Assembly: GCA_902536765.1 (NCBI GenBank) | Contig: CACAYM010000003.1 | Span: 77,501 to 141,500 of the forward strand | Direction of reading: 5' to 3' | Origin: an uncultured Pelagibacteraceae bacterium | GTDB taxonomy: Bacteria; Pseudomonadota; Alphaproteobacteria; Pelagibacterales; Pelagibacteraceae | Length of the DNA stretch: 64,000 nucleotides | In this document: piece after piece, positions 44,990-54,346 of the stretch | How positions within the stretch are numbered: position 1 is the first letter of the stretch | Layout of the letters: each line of letters opens with the position of its first letter | The notes under the pieces: model-generated | The model's input: the letters and a program-made list of their open reading frames with translations, nothing else | What the model was told of the DNA's origin: nothing | Database searches by the model: none | Made by a program: the position numbers and the translations under genes

Positions 44990-45970
44990 ATGAATTCAGC
45001 AATAGTAGTTCTTACTTGGAATGATTGGAAAAACACTATTGATTGTTTAGAGAGTATTTATCAAAATGAGGGAAATTTTGATGTTTTTTTGATTGATAAT
45101 GGCTCTAAACTTCAAAATATACTTAAAATATCAAGTTGGTACAGAGGCCAGATTATATCAAATAGAACTTTTATTAAACCGAAAATAAAAAAATGTGGTG
45201 AATTTATAACAATGAATCATAAAAATAATATTTATAATATTAAAAAAAGCACAAGAAATCTTTATTTAATTAGAAATAAGAATAATTTAGGTTTAACTGC
45301 TGGGCTAAATTTAGCATATGTTTTTTTAATAAGAAATAATTATGATCAAATACTTAGAATAGATAATGATTTCATAATTCAAAAAGATTATTTTAAAAAA
45401 ATTTCAAATACAATTAGACCAAAAAAATTTGTAAGCGCATCACCAAAAATAATGCATGCTTATATTAAAAAAAATATTTGGTTTAAGGGCTTTAAAATGA
45501 GATGGTCATATTTGAAATTTCAGAAAACGATGAATTTAAAAAAAAAGAGATATTTTGATAATGAAAATCTTAACAAATTAGTTGAGACAGATGTTATAAG
45601 TGGATGTTGTTCCATATATAAAACAAACATCTTAAAAAAATCGGGTCTAGGTGATGAAGATTTTTTTTATGGTCCAGAAGATATTGAATTGTCTTATCGA
45701 TTAAAAAATTACGGTAAATTAGTTTGTGATCAAAAAATAAAAACTTTTCATAAAATAGGCAGGAGTTCTGCAATCGCTGACCGAACTGACAGAATATTTC
45801 AATCAACTTATGGTTTTTTAATGTTAATTAAAAAAATAGGTACTTTTTCAGATAAATTGATCGGATACACTTTTTTTATTTTGAGGGGCTTTTTTTACTT
45901 TTTTGTAGAAAACGACAAAAATAAAAAGAAAGGTTATAAAAAGGCATTAATAAAATTCTTTATTAAATAA
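44990..45970 (+). CDS. Glycosyltransferase family 2
   Basis: A 326-aa GT-A enzyme: AIVVLTWNDWKNTIDCLES (about 4-22), FDVFLIDNGS near 30-39, NLGLTAGLNLAYVF near 96-109, ILRIDNDFII near 118-127 (D-x-D) and FFYGPEDIELSYRLKNYG near 220-237 (ED acceptor motif of rhamnosyltransferase-like enzymes). The C-terminus has a hydrophobic segment near 285-305. One base overlap with the following membrane gene. Confidence 0.83.
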   Translation: MNSAIVVLTWNDWKNTIDCLESIYQNEGNFDVFLIDNGSKLQNILKISSWYRGQIISNRTFIKPKIKKCGEFITMNHKNNIYNIKKSTRNLYLIRNKNNLGLTAGLNLAYVFLIRNNYDQILRIDNDFIIQKDYFKKISNTIRPKKFVSASPKIMHAYIKKNIWFKGFKMRWSYLKFQKTMNLKKKRYFDNENLNKLVETDVISGCCSIYKTNILKKSGLGDEDFFYGPEDIELSYRLKNYGKLVCDQKIKTFHKIGRSSAIADRTDRIFQSTYGFLMLIKKIGTFSDKLIGYTFFILRGFFYFFVENDKNKKKGYKKALIKFFIK

Positions 45971-47226
45971 TGTATAGCAAAAAATTTATTAATAGAAATA
46001 ATATTTTTTTTTTTATCCTACTATATGTCTCACTTCTTGTAGGATTCTATTTTGGAGAGAACCTTAATTATGGAGCTAAACCAGACTGGTACTATACAAA
46101 CTTTCCTGTAATAAAAGATTTCTCAGAAAATTTTACTAAAACATTTTTTAATTATGATTTATATAATCATAGGCATTCACCTTCTTACCTAATTTTTTTA
46201 AGTCTTTTTGCGAAAATTGGTATAAATTTTGATTTAATTAGATTTTTTCATTTACATTTATGCATCGGACTTATTTTTATTTTTTTTAAATGTTTATCTT
46301 TAAAATTTAATGATAAGGATAAAAATATTTTATTTTTATTGTCTATTTCAATTTTTTTATCTCCAACATTTCGATCTTTAGCAATTTGGCCTGATACACG
46401 AATTATAGGATTAATTTTTTTTACTTTATCAATTTACGAGTTTTTAAAATTTAATGCCTCAAAAAAAATAAGTTCATTTTATAATAATATCATTTATCTT
46501 ATTATAGCATCTTACATCAGCCCAAATTTTTCTGTATTTATTATATTTTTTTATTTTTGTTTTTATAAAAAAGTTAAGATAAATCATATTTTGATCAGTC
46601 TTGTAATATGTGTGTTATCTTGCTTGCCGGCGCTTTATTATTTATTTATCTTAGATATAAATTTTCTATTAGCGGAAACACCTGGAGAAAATATAAACGA
46701 ACCAGAAAGTTTAAATTTTAATTTTTCAAATAAAATATTAATTATAACTACAATAATAATTTTTCACTTAATTCCCTTTCTCTTTGAAAAAAAATTCATT
46801 TATAAATTTTTTTTGTCAGTTAAAAAAAATTTTTTTTATATACTAATTTTTTTAATTTTGAATGTGTATTATTTTGATTATTTAGAATCATTTACAGGTG
46901 GAGGTTTCTTTTTTCAATTATCTTTGATTTTATTTGATAATAATCTGATTTTTTATTTTTTTAGTTTTATATCGCTTCTTATAATCGCCAACTTTGTAAT
47001 ATCTAACTTTAATAATCTAATTTTATATTTGTTGCTAATTATGTCGAATATACAAAATACAATATATCATAAATATTACGATCCTTTAATCATGATATTA
47101 TTTTTTCTTTTGTTTGTTCATGCTTTACCAGGAAAATTTTTAACTAATAAAAATAATTTGTTATTTCTATATCTATTTTATTTATCGTTTATTTCTCTAA
47201 GAATTGTAAAAAATTCTTTTTTATAA
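45970..47226 (+). CDS. Multi-spanning membrane protein, GT-C-like or unknown
   Basis: A 418-aa protein with about ten hydrophobic segments. After the first helix there is a loop with NYGAKPDWYYTNFPVIKDF and later NHRHSPSYLIFLSLF, which resembles the acidic first loop of GT-C glycosyltransferases. No family motif is strong enough to be sure. Its linkage with a methyltransferase and GT2 gene suggests glycan assembly at the periplasmic face of the inner membrane. It ends 45 bases before murB. Confidence 0.5.
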   Translation: MYSKKFINRNNIFFFILLYVSLLVGFYFGENLNYGAKPDWYYTNFPVIKDFSENFTKTFFNYDLYNHRHSPSYLIFLSLFAKIGINFDLIRFFHLHLCIGLIFIFFKCLSLKFNDKDKNILFLLSISIFLSPTFRSLAIWPDTRIIGLIFFTLSIYEFLKFNASKKISSFYNNIIYLIIASYISPNFSVFIIFFYFCFYKKVKINHILISLVICVLSCLPALYYLFILDINFLLAETPGENINEPESLNFNFSNKILIITTIIIFHLIPFLFEKKFIYKFFLSVKKNFFYILIFLILNVYYFDYLESFTGGGFFFQLSLILFDNNLIFYFFSFISLLIIANFVISNFNNLILYLLLIMSNIQNTIYHKYYDPLIMILFFLLFVHALPGKFLTNKNNLLFLYLFYLSFISLRIVKNSFL

Positions 47227-47271
47227 ATTAGATTTTTCATATAATTTACTGTAAAGATAATAATATAATAA

Positions 47272-48183
47272 ATGTTAGATCAAGAAATTCTTCATTTTTC
47301 AAAAAACCTCAAAAGTAAATTTTTGTCCAACTATAATATTAAAAAACTAAATTGGTTTAATATTGGCGGTATAGCCAAATTTTATTTTAAACCCGATAAC
47401 TTAAATGATCTAGTACAATTTTTTCAAAATTTTGGTAGCAAGGTAAATATATTCATTTTAGGAGCCGGATCTAATATTTTATTAAACGATGAATTATTTG
47501 ATGGTGTTGTTATCAAATTAGGAAAAAATTTTTCGAATATTTCACTTATGCCCAATAATATAATAGTAGCTGGCGCTGCGGCATCAGATAAGAAATTATC
47601 AGATTTTGCATTAAATAACTCCATTGGCGGTTTTGAGTTTTTATCTTGTATACCTGGTACAGTTGGAGGTGGATTAAAAATAAATTCTGGATGTTATGGA
47701 AAAGAATTTAAAGATATTTTGGTATCAGTTCAGGTTATAGATAAAAAAAACGGTTTAATTAAAACAATTCCAAGTTCAAAAATTAACTTTGAATATAGAA
47801 AAAGTGACTTACATAAAGACTACATATATTTAAGTGCTTCTTTTAAAGGCAAAAAAAAGAAAAGAGAAGATATTGAAAAAGAAATTAATAATATGAAAAA
47901 GAAAAAAATTATTTCACAACCCTCAAATATTAAAACAGGAGGAAGTACTTTTAAAAATCCTAAAGATCAGACTTCCGAGAAAGTCTGGGAATTGATTAAA
48001 AAATCTGTTTCGTTAGATACTTCATTTGGAGGAGCATCGATATCAAAAAAACATTGCAATTTTTTGGTTAATACAGGAAATGCTTCTTTCAAAGAAATGC
48101 TGAAATTAATTCAATTTATAAAAAAAAATGTAAAATCTAAAACAGGTGTTACATTGGAAACAGAAATTGAGATAATTAATTAA
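47272..48183 (+). CDS. murB: UDP-N-acetylenolpyruvoylglucosamine reductase
   Basis: The FAD enzyme reduces UDP-GlcNAc-enolpyruvate to UDP-MurNAc in peptidoglycan synthesis. NIGGIAKFYFKP near 28-39, LGAGSNILLNDE near 62-73, CIPGTVGGGLKINSGCYG near 125-142, YRKSD near 182 and GGSTFKNP near 222-229 (catalytic Ser) are conserved. The C-terminal TGVTLETEIEII is also typical. 303 aa matches the type found in alphaproteobacteria. Followed immediately by ddl at 48184. Confidence 0.93.
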   Translation: MLDQEILHFSKNLKSKFLSNYNIKKLNWFNIGGIAKFYFKPDNLNDLVQFFQNFGSKVNIFILGAGSNILLNDELFDGVVIKLGKNFSNISLMPNNIIVAGAAASDKKLSDFALNNSIGGFEFLSCIPGTVGGGLKINSGCYGKEFKDILVSVQVIDKKNGLIKTIPSSKINFEYRKSDLHKDYIYLSASFKGKKKKREDIEKEINNMKKKKIISQPSNIKTGGSTFKNPKDQTSEKVWELIKKSVSLDTSFGGASISKKHCNFLVNTGNASFKEMLKLIQFIKKNVKSKTGVTLETEIEIIN

Positions 48184-49098
48184 GTGAAAAAAAAAATTTT
48201 AATTCTAGGAGGAGGATTATCAAAAGAAAGAGAAATAAGCCTTGAAACAGCAAAGCAGGTAAAAAATATACTCAAAAAAAAATATAAAGTTTTTCAATCA
48301 GATTTAGATGAAAACCTCGAAAAAAAACTAAAATCTTTTAAACCAGATATTGTATTTAATGCGCTTCACGGAAGATTTGGAGAAGATGGATACGTACAAA
48401 CATTATTAGAGTTTAATAAAGTAAAGTATACACATTCTGGCATTCTATCATCAGCACTGGCAATGGATAAGGCTACTTCAAAAAAAATATTCATTAAAAA
48501 TAATATACTAACACCAAGATTTTTTAAGTTTGAAAACATTCCGGGAGCAAAGAAAAACCTAATAAAAAGAATAAAAAAAAAATTAAGATTTCCTGTAATA
48601 CTTAAGCCCATTAATGAAGGCTCAAGTGTTGATGTTTATATTTCAAATGAAAAAAATATTTTTAAAAATTTATCTAAGTTAAATAATTATAAAGAATTTC
48701 TTGTTGAGGAGTATATTGGTGGAAAAGAGATACAAGTTGCAATACTTGGAAAAAAAAAGCTTGGGATTATTGAGCTAAAACCAAAAAGAAAATTTTATGA
48801 TTATAAAGCTAAGTATGACTTTAAATCTAAAACCAAACATATTATTCCAGTAGATTTGTCAGAAAAAAACTCAAAGAAAGTATTAAATATTGCATTAAAA
48901 GCACATAAGCTTCTAAAATGCAGGGGTGTTACAAGATCTGATTTTAAATTTTACAAAAATAAATTTTATTTACTAGAATTAAATACACAACCAGGTATGA
49001 CAAAGTTATCATTAGTTCCTGAAATAGCTGCATATGAGGGTATTAGTTTCTCAGAATTAATAGAATGGATTTTAAATGATGCTTCTACTAACAGATAA
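48184..49098 (+). CDS. ddl: D-alanine--D-alanine ligase
   Basis: A 304-aa ATP-grasp ligase that joins two D-Ala for peptidoglycan. It starts at GTG 48184, with no gap after murB. LGGGLSKEREISLETAKQV (about 7-25), NALHGRFGEDGYVQTLLE near 59-76, HSGILSSALAMDKATSKKIF near 83-102, PVILKPINEGSSVDVYI near 138-154 and ELNTQPGMT near 263-271 are all Ddl motifs. Its 3' end overlaps ftsQ by 23 bases. Confidence 0.94.
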   Translation: MKKKILILGGGLSKEREISLETAKQVKNILKKKYKVFQSDLDENLEKKLKSFKPDIVFNALHGRFGEDGYVQTLLEFNKVKYTHSGILSSALAMDKATSKKIFIKNNILTPRFFKFENIPGAKKNLIKRIKKKLRFPVILKPINEGSSVDVYISNEKNIFKNLSKLNNYKEFLVEEYIGGKEIQVAILGKKKLGIIELKPKRKFYDYKAKYDFKSKTKHIIPVDLSEKNSKKVLNIALKAHKLLKCRGVTRSDFKFYKNKFYLLELNTQPGMTKLSLVPEIAAYEGISFSELIEWILNDASTNR

Positions 49099-49747
49099 AA
49101 AGCTAAAAATTTATTTTTATTTAATTTTATTACTTTTATTCTCAACAATCAATAATCACAAGTTGACAAACTATTTTAAAGAAGAATTTAAAATCAAAAA
49201 AATTAAATTTACAAAAAGTGATTTGATAGACTATAATTTAAAAAATAATATTATTAATCAAAATATATTTAGTATAAATAAAAATAATTTAAAGAGTATT
49301 TTGGAAAATTTTACTATTTTGAATTCGTTTGAGGTAAAAAAAATATACCCTAGCACATTAGAAATAAATTTGATTAAAACAAAACCATTTGCCAAAATTA
49401 TTTCAAATTCTAATTATACCTATTTAGGAGAAAATGGAAAAATATTTGAATCTTATGAAACTTATAATAATATTCCAAGTATTTCAGGTAATGTTAATTT
49501 TAAAAATATTAATCATGTAATAAAAACTATAAATAACTCACCTTTCAAAAAAAAAATTGAAACAATAAAATTATTTCCTTCAGGTAGATTTGATCTAGTA
49601 CTTAAAAACAAAAAAGTTATAAAATTACCAATTAAACTTGATAAAGAATTTATGCAAAGCGTATTTTTTTTTATAGAAAATAATAATGATCAGAAAAATA
49701 TTTTTGATTTTAGGCTGTATAATAAAATTATTTTGAGAAATGAATAA
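49076..49747 (+). CDS. ftsQ: Cell division protein FtsQ (DivIB)
   Basis: A 223-aa bitopic membrane protein of the divisome. A hydrophobic segment near 10-24 is the single membrane anchor, followed by a POTRA domain (about 38-108, including the IYPSTLEINLIKTKPFAKI strand) and the C-terminal beta domain ending DFRLYNKIILRNE. It overlaps ddl by 23 bases, and the downstream FtsA-like gene by 8. The gene order ddl-ftsQ-ftsA is standard in alphaproteobacteria. Confidence 0.86.
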   Translation: MMLLLTDKKLKIYFYLILLLLFSTINNHKLTNYFKEEFKIKKIKFTKSDLIDYNLKNNIINQNIFSINKNNLKSILENFTILNSFEVKKIYPSTLEINLIKTKPFAKIISNSNYTYLGENGKIFESYETYNNIPSISGNVNFKNINHVIKTINNSPFKKKIETIKLFPSGRFDLVLKNKKVIKLPIKLDKEFMQSVFFFIENNNDQKNIFDFRLYNKIILRNE

Positions 49748-50447
49748 TTTTCAAATTTTCATAAATATTAATATTATTGATAGAAATTTTATATTTTTGT
49801 TGAAAAAAATTTATCAATCAAAACCTCTTTTTCAAAATATATTGAAATTAGACACAATCAAGAATATAGAACTTTTAGTTGAAAAAAATTTTGGAACATT
49901 TTTGAAAAACAACATACTTGAAGTTGAAAAAAAATACCGAATTTCTGTTGATAAAATTAATTTAATGATCGAAAATGAAAAACAAAATAATATTGAAATT
50001 ACATTTAAAAAAAACTTCGAAAATAAAAATATAGACGTAACATCGATTGAATATCTATTCCAAGACATAAGACAAAAAGTAACGAAAAATCATCCAGAAA
50101 AAAAAATTGTACACATAATTATTAAAAAATGTTTTGTGGATGACGAGGAATACAACAATATTCCTTTTGGAAAAAAATGTAAAAATTTAGTTATTCAAAT
50201 TTGTTTTATATATTTACAAAACCAATTAGTTTCAAAATTAGAATTATTACTACAAGAACATCAAATCCAGATAAATAAAGTAATTTGCTCAAAATACGCA
50301 AAATCATTGTTGAGCGCTGACCATGATGATTTATCAAAAGCCGGGATGGCTATTCTCAATGACAATAATTTTAATGAAATTGGTATTTATTCAAAAAAAA
50401 TAACAAAAATGGGATTTTTTGAAAAATTATTTCATATTTTATCTTAA
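49740..50447 (+). CDS. Reduced FtsA-like protein
   Basis: A 235-aa protein in the ftsA slot after ftsQ. By eye it aligns with FtsA subdomain 1C: residues about 95-192 (from IDVTSIEYLFQDI through KKIVHIIIKK, IPFGKKCKNLVIQICF and QINKVICSKYAKSLLSADHDD) follow E. coli FtsA from the segment with VENVV through VLHVIP, PVGLSG, AKVHLI and VDQLIFAGLASSYSVL. LSKAGMAIL may match the end of FtsA, and GFFEKLFHILS (about 225-235) looks like its membrane-targeting amphipathic helix. The ATP-binding 2A and 2B lobes (about 180 residues) appear missing, as does the phosphate-1 loop. This is inference without profile search. Confidence 0.6.
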   Translation: MNNFQIFININIIDRNFIFLLKKIYQSKPLFQNILKLDTIKNIELLVEKNFGTFLKNNILEVEKKYRISVDKINLMIENEKQNNIEITFKKNFENKNIDVTSIEYLFQDIRQKVTKNHPEKKIVHIIIKKCFVDDEEYNNIPFGKKCKNLVIQICFIYLQNQLVSKLELLLQEHQIQINKVICSKYAKSLLSADHDDLSKAGMAILNDNNFNEIGIYSKKITKMGFFEKLFHILS

Positions 50448-50509
50448 TTGTATTTTATCGTAATATTTGTTGTTTTTTACACTCAATATTAACCTCATAT
50501 AAGTCTTAA

Positions 50510-51430
50510 ATGGCAATTTTAAATCAAAAAACTATTAATGAAGCTATAAGTTTTAGCGGTGTTACGTTGCACAAAGGTAAACAAGCTAAAATGAAAATAT
50601 TACCTTCACCTCCTAATAGCGGCATAGTTTTTAAAAGAGTAGATTTAAATAAAGATAATTTGATTTTAGCAAATTTTTGCAATGTTAGTGAAGCAACGTT
50701 ATGCACAACATTAAGTAATGATGCTGGAATAACTGTTTCTACAGTCGAGCATTTAATGGCAGCCTTTTACGGACTTGGAATTGATAACGCTTTAATTGAA
50801 ATTGATCAAGACGAGATACCGATCATGGATGGATCTTCAAAAAATTTTGTAGAAGCTATTAATAATATAGGTTTAAAAAATTCATCTACTCCAATTAAAA
50901 TAATTAAAATTTTAAATAAAGTAAAAATAGAAAACGAAAAAAAATTTATATCTATTGAACCAACAAAAGCAAGTTTAGAAATAGACTTTGAGATAAAATT
51001 TAGTAATCAATTAATTGGCAATCAAAGAAATAAAATTAATGTTTACGAAAATGATCTAACTGAAATATACAATTCAAGAACTTTTTGCCTATATGAGGAT
51101 ATTGAAAAATTAAGGAAGATGAACTTGGCTAAAGGTGGTTCATTAGATAATGCAATAGTAGTTAAAGACAATAGCATTTTAAATGATGAAAAGTTGAGGA
51201 ATAGTAAAGAATTTGTAAATCATAAAATTTTAGATTGTATTGGAGATTTGTATCTTTCTGGATATAAAATTATTGGTAAAGTAGAGTGCTCGCAAGGAGG
51301 ACATAGATTAACAAATGAATTATTAAAAAAAGTTTTTATGAATAATGATAATTTTTCAATATTTGAATTAAAAGAAAAAATTATACCAAACACTTTTATC
51401 AACAAAAAAAGTCTCAAATCTATAGCTTAA
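50510..51430 (+). CDS. lpxC: UDP-3-O-acyl-N-acetylglucosamine deacetylase
   Basis: The zinc deacetylase of lipid A synthesis, 306 aa. TVEHLMAAFYGLGIDNALIEI near 77-97 carries the first zinc His, EIPIMDGSS near 101-109, SRTFCLYEDIE near 183, NHKILDCIGDLYLSG near 232-246 with the His-x3-Asp ligands, and the C-terminal GGHRLTNEL near 259-267. Shows that lipid A is made. It lies directly after the FtsA-like gene; ftsZ, which usually sits between them, is absent. Confidence 0.94.
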   Translation: MAILNQKTINEAISFSGVTLHKGKQAKMKILPSPPNSGIVFKRVDLNKDNLILANFCNVSEATLCTTLSNDAGITVSTVEHLMAAFYGLGIDNALIEIDQDEIPIMDGSSKNFVEAINNIGLKNSSTPIKIIKILNKVKIENEKKFISIEPTKASLEIDFEIKFSNQLIGNQRNKINVYENDLTEIYNSRTFCLYEDIEKLRKMNLAKGGSLDNAIVVKDNSILNDEKLRNSKEFVNHKILDCIGDLYLSGYKIIGKVECSQGGHRLTNELLKKVFMNNDNFSIFELKEKIIPNTFINKKSLKSIA

Positions 51431-51470
51431 ATTATTTTTAGTTTTGCTATTAATCTGATAAAAATCATTA

Positions 51471-52307
51471 ATGCAACGAATTATAATTCTCATAATTTAT
51501 ACTTTTTTATTAGTTGGCCTTAACTCGTGCAAGTCAAATAAGGAAAAAATATCAATTCTCAGCGATGATAACTTAGAATTGCAAATGATTGACGCTTATA
51601 AAGAAGCGTATAAAGAGCTTGAAAAAGGTGATGCAATTTACGCTGCAAAAAAATTTAATGAGGCAGAATTACTTTACCCTCAATCAGAATGGGCACCTAA
51701 AGCTGTATTACTTTCTGCATACTCATATTACTCTCAAAACTATTATGATGACGCTTTACTGGAATTAGATAGGTTTTTCAAAAAATATCCAAAACATAAA
51801 AGTACAGATTATGCACATTTTTTATATGCGATGTGTTTTTATGAAAATATAATAGATGAAAAAAAAGATTTAGAGCCATTGTTAATTTCAAAAACTAGAT
51901 TTGAGTTTGTTGTAAACAATTACCCAAATACGGATTTTGCGCAGGATGCTAAATTCAAAATTAATCTTATTAATGATGTTTTGGCTTCTAAGGAGGTTTA
52001 TTTAGGAAAATATTATTTAAAAAAAAAAAAGTGGGCTGCTGCAATTAATAGATTTCAAAATATTTTAGAAAACTATGGAACTACAATATATGTTGAGGAA
52101 GCGTTACATAGGTTAGTAGAAATAAATTATAAATTAGGGCTAATTGAAGAGGCCGAAAAATATGCCAATGTCTTAGGGTATAATTACCAATCAAGTGAAT
52201 GGTACGAGCAATCATATAAGATTTTTAATAGGGAGTATCAAACATCAAGTGAAATTAAAAAAGAAAAAAGTTCAGTTTTCAATAAATTTAAAAAATTGTT
52301 TAAATGA
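51471..52307 (+). CDS. bamD: Outer membrane assembly lipoprotein BamD
   Basis: A 278-aa lipoprotein of the BAM complex that inserts beta-barrels into the outer membrane. The N-terminal hydrophobic segment ends in a lipobox-like GLNSC with Cys at residue 20. TPR-like helices follow, including YKEAYKELEKGDAIYAAKKFNEAELLYPQSEWA near 43-75, cited here only by location. Length is near the family norm. It overlaps ligA by 4 bases (ATGA). A 12-A run lies inside the gene at 52019-52030, in a stretch coding LKKKKW. Confidence 0.86.
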   Translation: MQRIIILIIYTFLLVGLNSCKSNKEKISILSDDNLELQMIDAYKEAYKELEKGDAIYAAKKFNEAELLYPQSEWAPKAVLLSAYSYYSQNYYDDALLELDRFFKKYPKHKSTDYAHFLYAMCFYENIIDEKKDLEPLLISKTRFEFVVNNYPNTDFAQDAKFKINLINDVLASKEVYLGKYYLKKKKWAAAINRFQNILENYGTTIYVEEALHRLVEINYKLGLIEEAEKYANVLGYNYQSSEWYEQSYKIFNREYQTSSEIKKEKSSVFNKFKKLFK

Positions 52308-54346
52308 AAAATAAGCATCCTTTAAAAATTAAGAAAAATTACTTTAAAAAAATCAAAATGTTTAAAAAATATAATGAGGCTTATTATGATAAAAGTAATC
52401 CTTTAGTGAGCGATTCTGTTTTTGATATTTTAAAAAGGGAAATTCTTGATTTAGAAAAAAAATACGAATTTCTAAAAAGTAAAGACTCGCCGTCAATTAG
52501 CACTGGTTACAAACCTTCGAAATACTTCAAGAAAGTAAAACATAAAACACCAATGTTATCTCTAAGTAATGCTTTTGATAAAATTGATTTATTAAATTTT
52601 GAAAAAAAAATTTTGAATTTTTTAAGTTTAGAAAACAATAATATTATTGAATATAGTGCTGAGCCAAAAATTGATGGAATTTCTGCTTCTTTATATTATA
52701 AGAATGGAAAGTTTATCCAAGGTTTATCTAGAGGAGATGGAGTTGAAGGTGAGGATATTACTGTAAATTTAAATACTATCTCTGATATTCCTAAAAATCT
52801 GAAAGGTTCGAATATTCCAAATGAAATTGATATTAGAGGAGAAGTTTTTATTAAAAACTCAGATTTTAAAAAACTGAGTGACAAATTTGCAAATCCAAGA
52901 AATGCTGCGTCGGGCTCATTAAGGCAAAAAAATCCAGAAAAAACCAAAGAAATCCCATTAAAATTTATTGCCTACACTTTTGGTTTTGCAAAAAATTTTA
53001 ATGTTTTAAAGCAATCCCACTTTTTGGAAATTCTTAAAAATTGGGGATTTAAAGTTAATAAATTTAATAAACTTATAAAAGGAATCGATAATTTGATTAA
53101 AAATCATTCTGAATTAGAAGCTAAAAGAAAAGAGATTGATTTTGATATTGATGGAATTGTTTATAAAATAAATAATTTTGACATTCAAAAAAGATTGGGT
53201 TTTGTTGCTAATGCTCCTAGATGGGCAATCGCGCATAAGTTTTCATCAGACAAGTCAATTTCAGAGATACTTAACATAGAAATTCAAGTTGGAAGAACAG
53301 GTGCATTAACACCTGTAGCAAAAATAAAACCTATTAATATTGGCGGTGTGCTTGTATCAAATGCTACTTTACATAACGAAGATGAGATACAAAGAAAAGA
53401 TATTAGAATAGGAGATGTGGTTACTGTAGAGAGAGCAGGTGACGTAATTCCTAGAGTGATTTCAGTAGATTTAAAAAAAAGATATAAAGATTTAAAAAAA
53501 TTTGTTTTTCCAAAAAAATGTCCTTCTTGTGGAGCTTCTACAATAAAGGAATTTAATAAGACTACAAAAAAATTTGATGCTGTAAGGAGGTGTATAAATA
53601 ATAGCTACGATTGTGAGAAAATAGCCATTGAAAAAATAAAACATTTCGTATCGAAAGAGGCATTAAATATTGAAGGTTTAGGAAAAAAAATTGTTGAAAA
53701 TTTTTGGGAATTAAAACTGATTAGATATCCTCAAGATATATTTAATCTTGACTATAAGAAAATTTCTGAACTTGAGGGTTGGGGAAAGCTGTCAGTTGCT
53801 AACCTAAAATATTCGATTGAGCAAAAAAAAAATATCACACTAAGTAAATTTATATATTCAATCGGCATAAGGCACATCGGTCAAGAAAATGCAAAGCTTA
53901 TATCTAAAACACTAAAAAATGCTAAAGACTTCTTTGAATTAGGTAAAAATAACAATTTTGATGATCTGTTAAATATTGACGGCATAGGTGATACTCAAAT
54001 CAAATCTATCAAAGAATTTTTTTCTCAAAAAAAAAATATGTTCGTTTTGGAAAAATTAAAAGCAAGTTTAAATATAATAAATGAAAAAGAAATTTCAAAA
54101 AATGGTATTTTAAGAGAAAAAACATTTATGTTTACTGGAAAACTTGCGGGCATAAGTAGAGCAGAAGCAAAGTCTTTAGTAGAGAAAAATTCGGGAAAAA
54201 TTGTTAGTAACGTTAGTCAAAAACTTAATTTCTTAATTACGGGTATTAAACCAACATCTAGAAAAGTTAATGAGGCAAAAATTTTAAATATAAAAATAAT
54301 TTCACAATCAGAATTTTTAAAAATGCTTGATACTAAAGACTCTTAA
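52304..54346 (+). CDS. ligA: NAD-dependent DNA ligase
   Basis: Seals nicks during replication and repair. The 680-aa protein has the N-terminal Ia region, the adenylation motif K-I-D-G with nucleophile Lys near 122, RGDGVEGEDITVN near 143-155, the OB domain, a four-Cys zinc finger (C-P-S-C near 406-409 and R-C...D-C near 428-437), helix-hairpin-helix repeats and a C-terminal BRCT domain (about 600-680). It begins within the bamD stop; recN, which in many alphaproteobacteria lies between, is missing. The stop overlaps the convergent pepP-like gene by 14 bases. Confidence 0.95.
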   Translation: MKNKHPLKIKKNYFKKIKMFKKYNEAYYDKSNPLVSDSVFDILKREILDLEKKYEFLKSKDSPSISTGYKPSKYFKKVKHKTPMLSLSNAFDKIDLLNFEKKILNFLSLENNNIIEYSAEPKIDGISASLYYKNGKFIQGLSRGDGVEGEDITVNLNTISDIPKNLKGSNIPNEIDIRGEVFIKNSDFKKLSDKFANPRNAASGSLRQKNPEKTKEIPLKFIAYTFGFAKNFNVLKQSHFLEILKNWGFKVNKFNKLIKGIDNLIKNHSELEAKRKEIDFDIDGIVYKINNFDIQKRLGFVANAPRWAIAHKFSSDKSISEILNIEIQVGRTGALTPVAKIKPINIGGVLVSNATLHNEDEIQRKDIRIGDVVTVERAGDVIPRVISVDLKKRYKDLKKFVFPKKCPSCGASTIKEFNKTTKKFDAVRRCINNSYDCEKIAIEKIKHFVSKEALNIEGLGKKIVENFWELKLIRYPQDIFNLDYKKISELEGWGKLSVANLKYSIEQKKNITLSKFIYSIGIRHIGQENAKLISKTLKNAKDFFELGKNNNFDDLLNIDGIGDTQIKSIKEFFSQKKNMFVLEKLKASLNIINEKEISKNGILREKTFMFTGKLAGISRAEAKSLVEKNSGKIVSNVSQKLNFLITGIKPTSRKVNEAKILNIKIISQSEFLKMLDTKDS

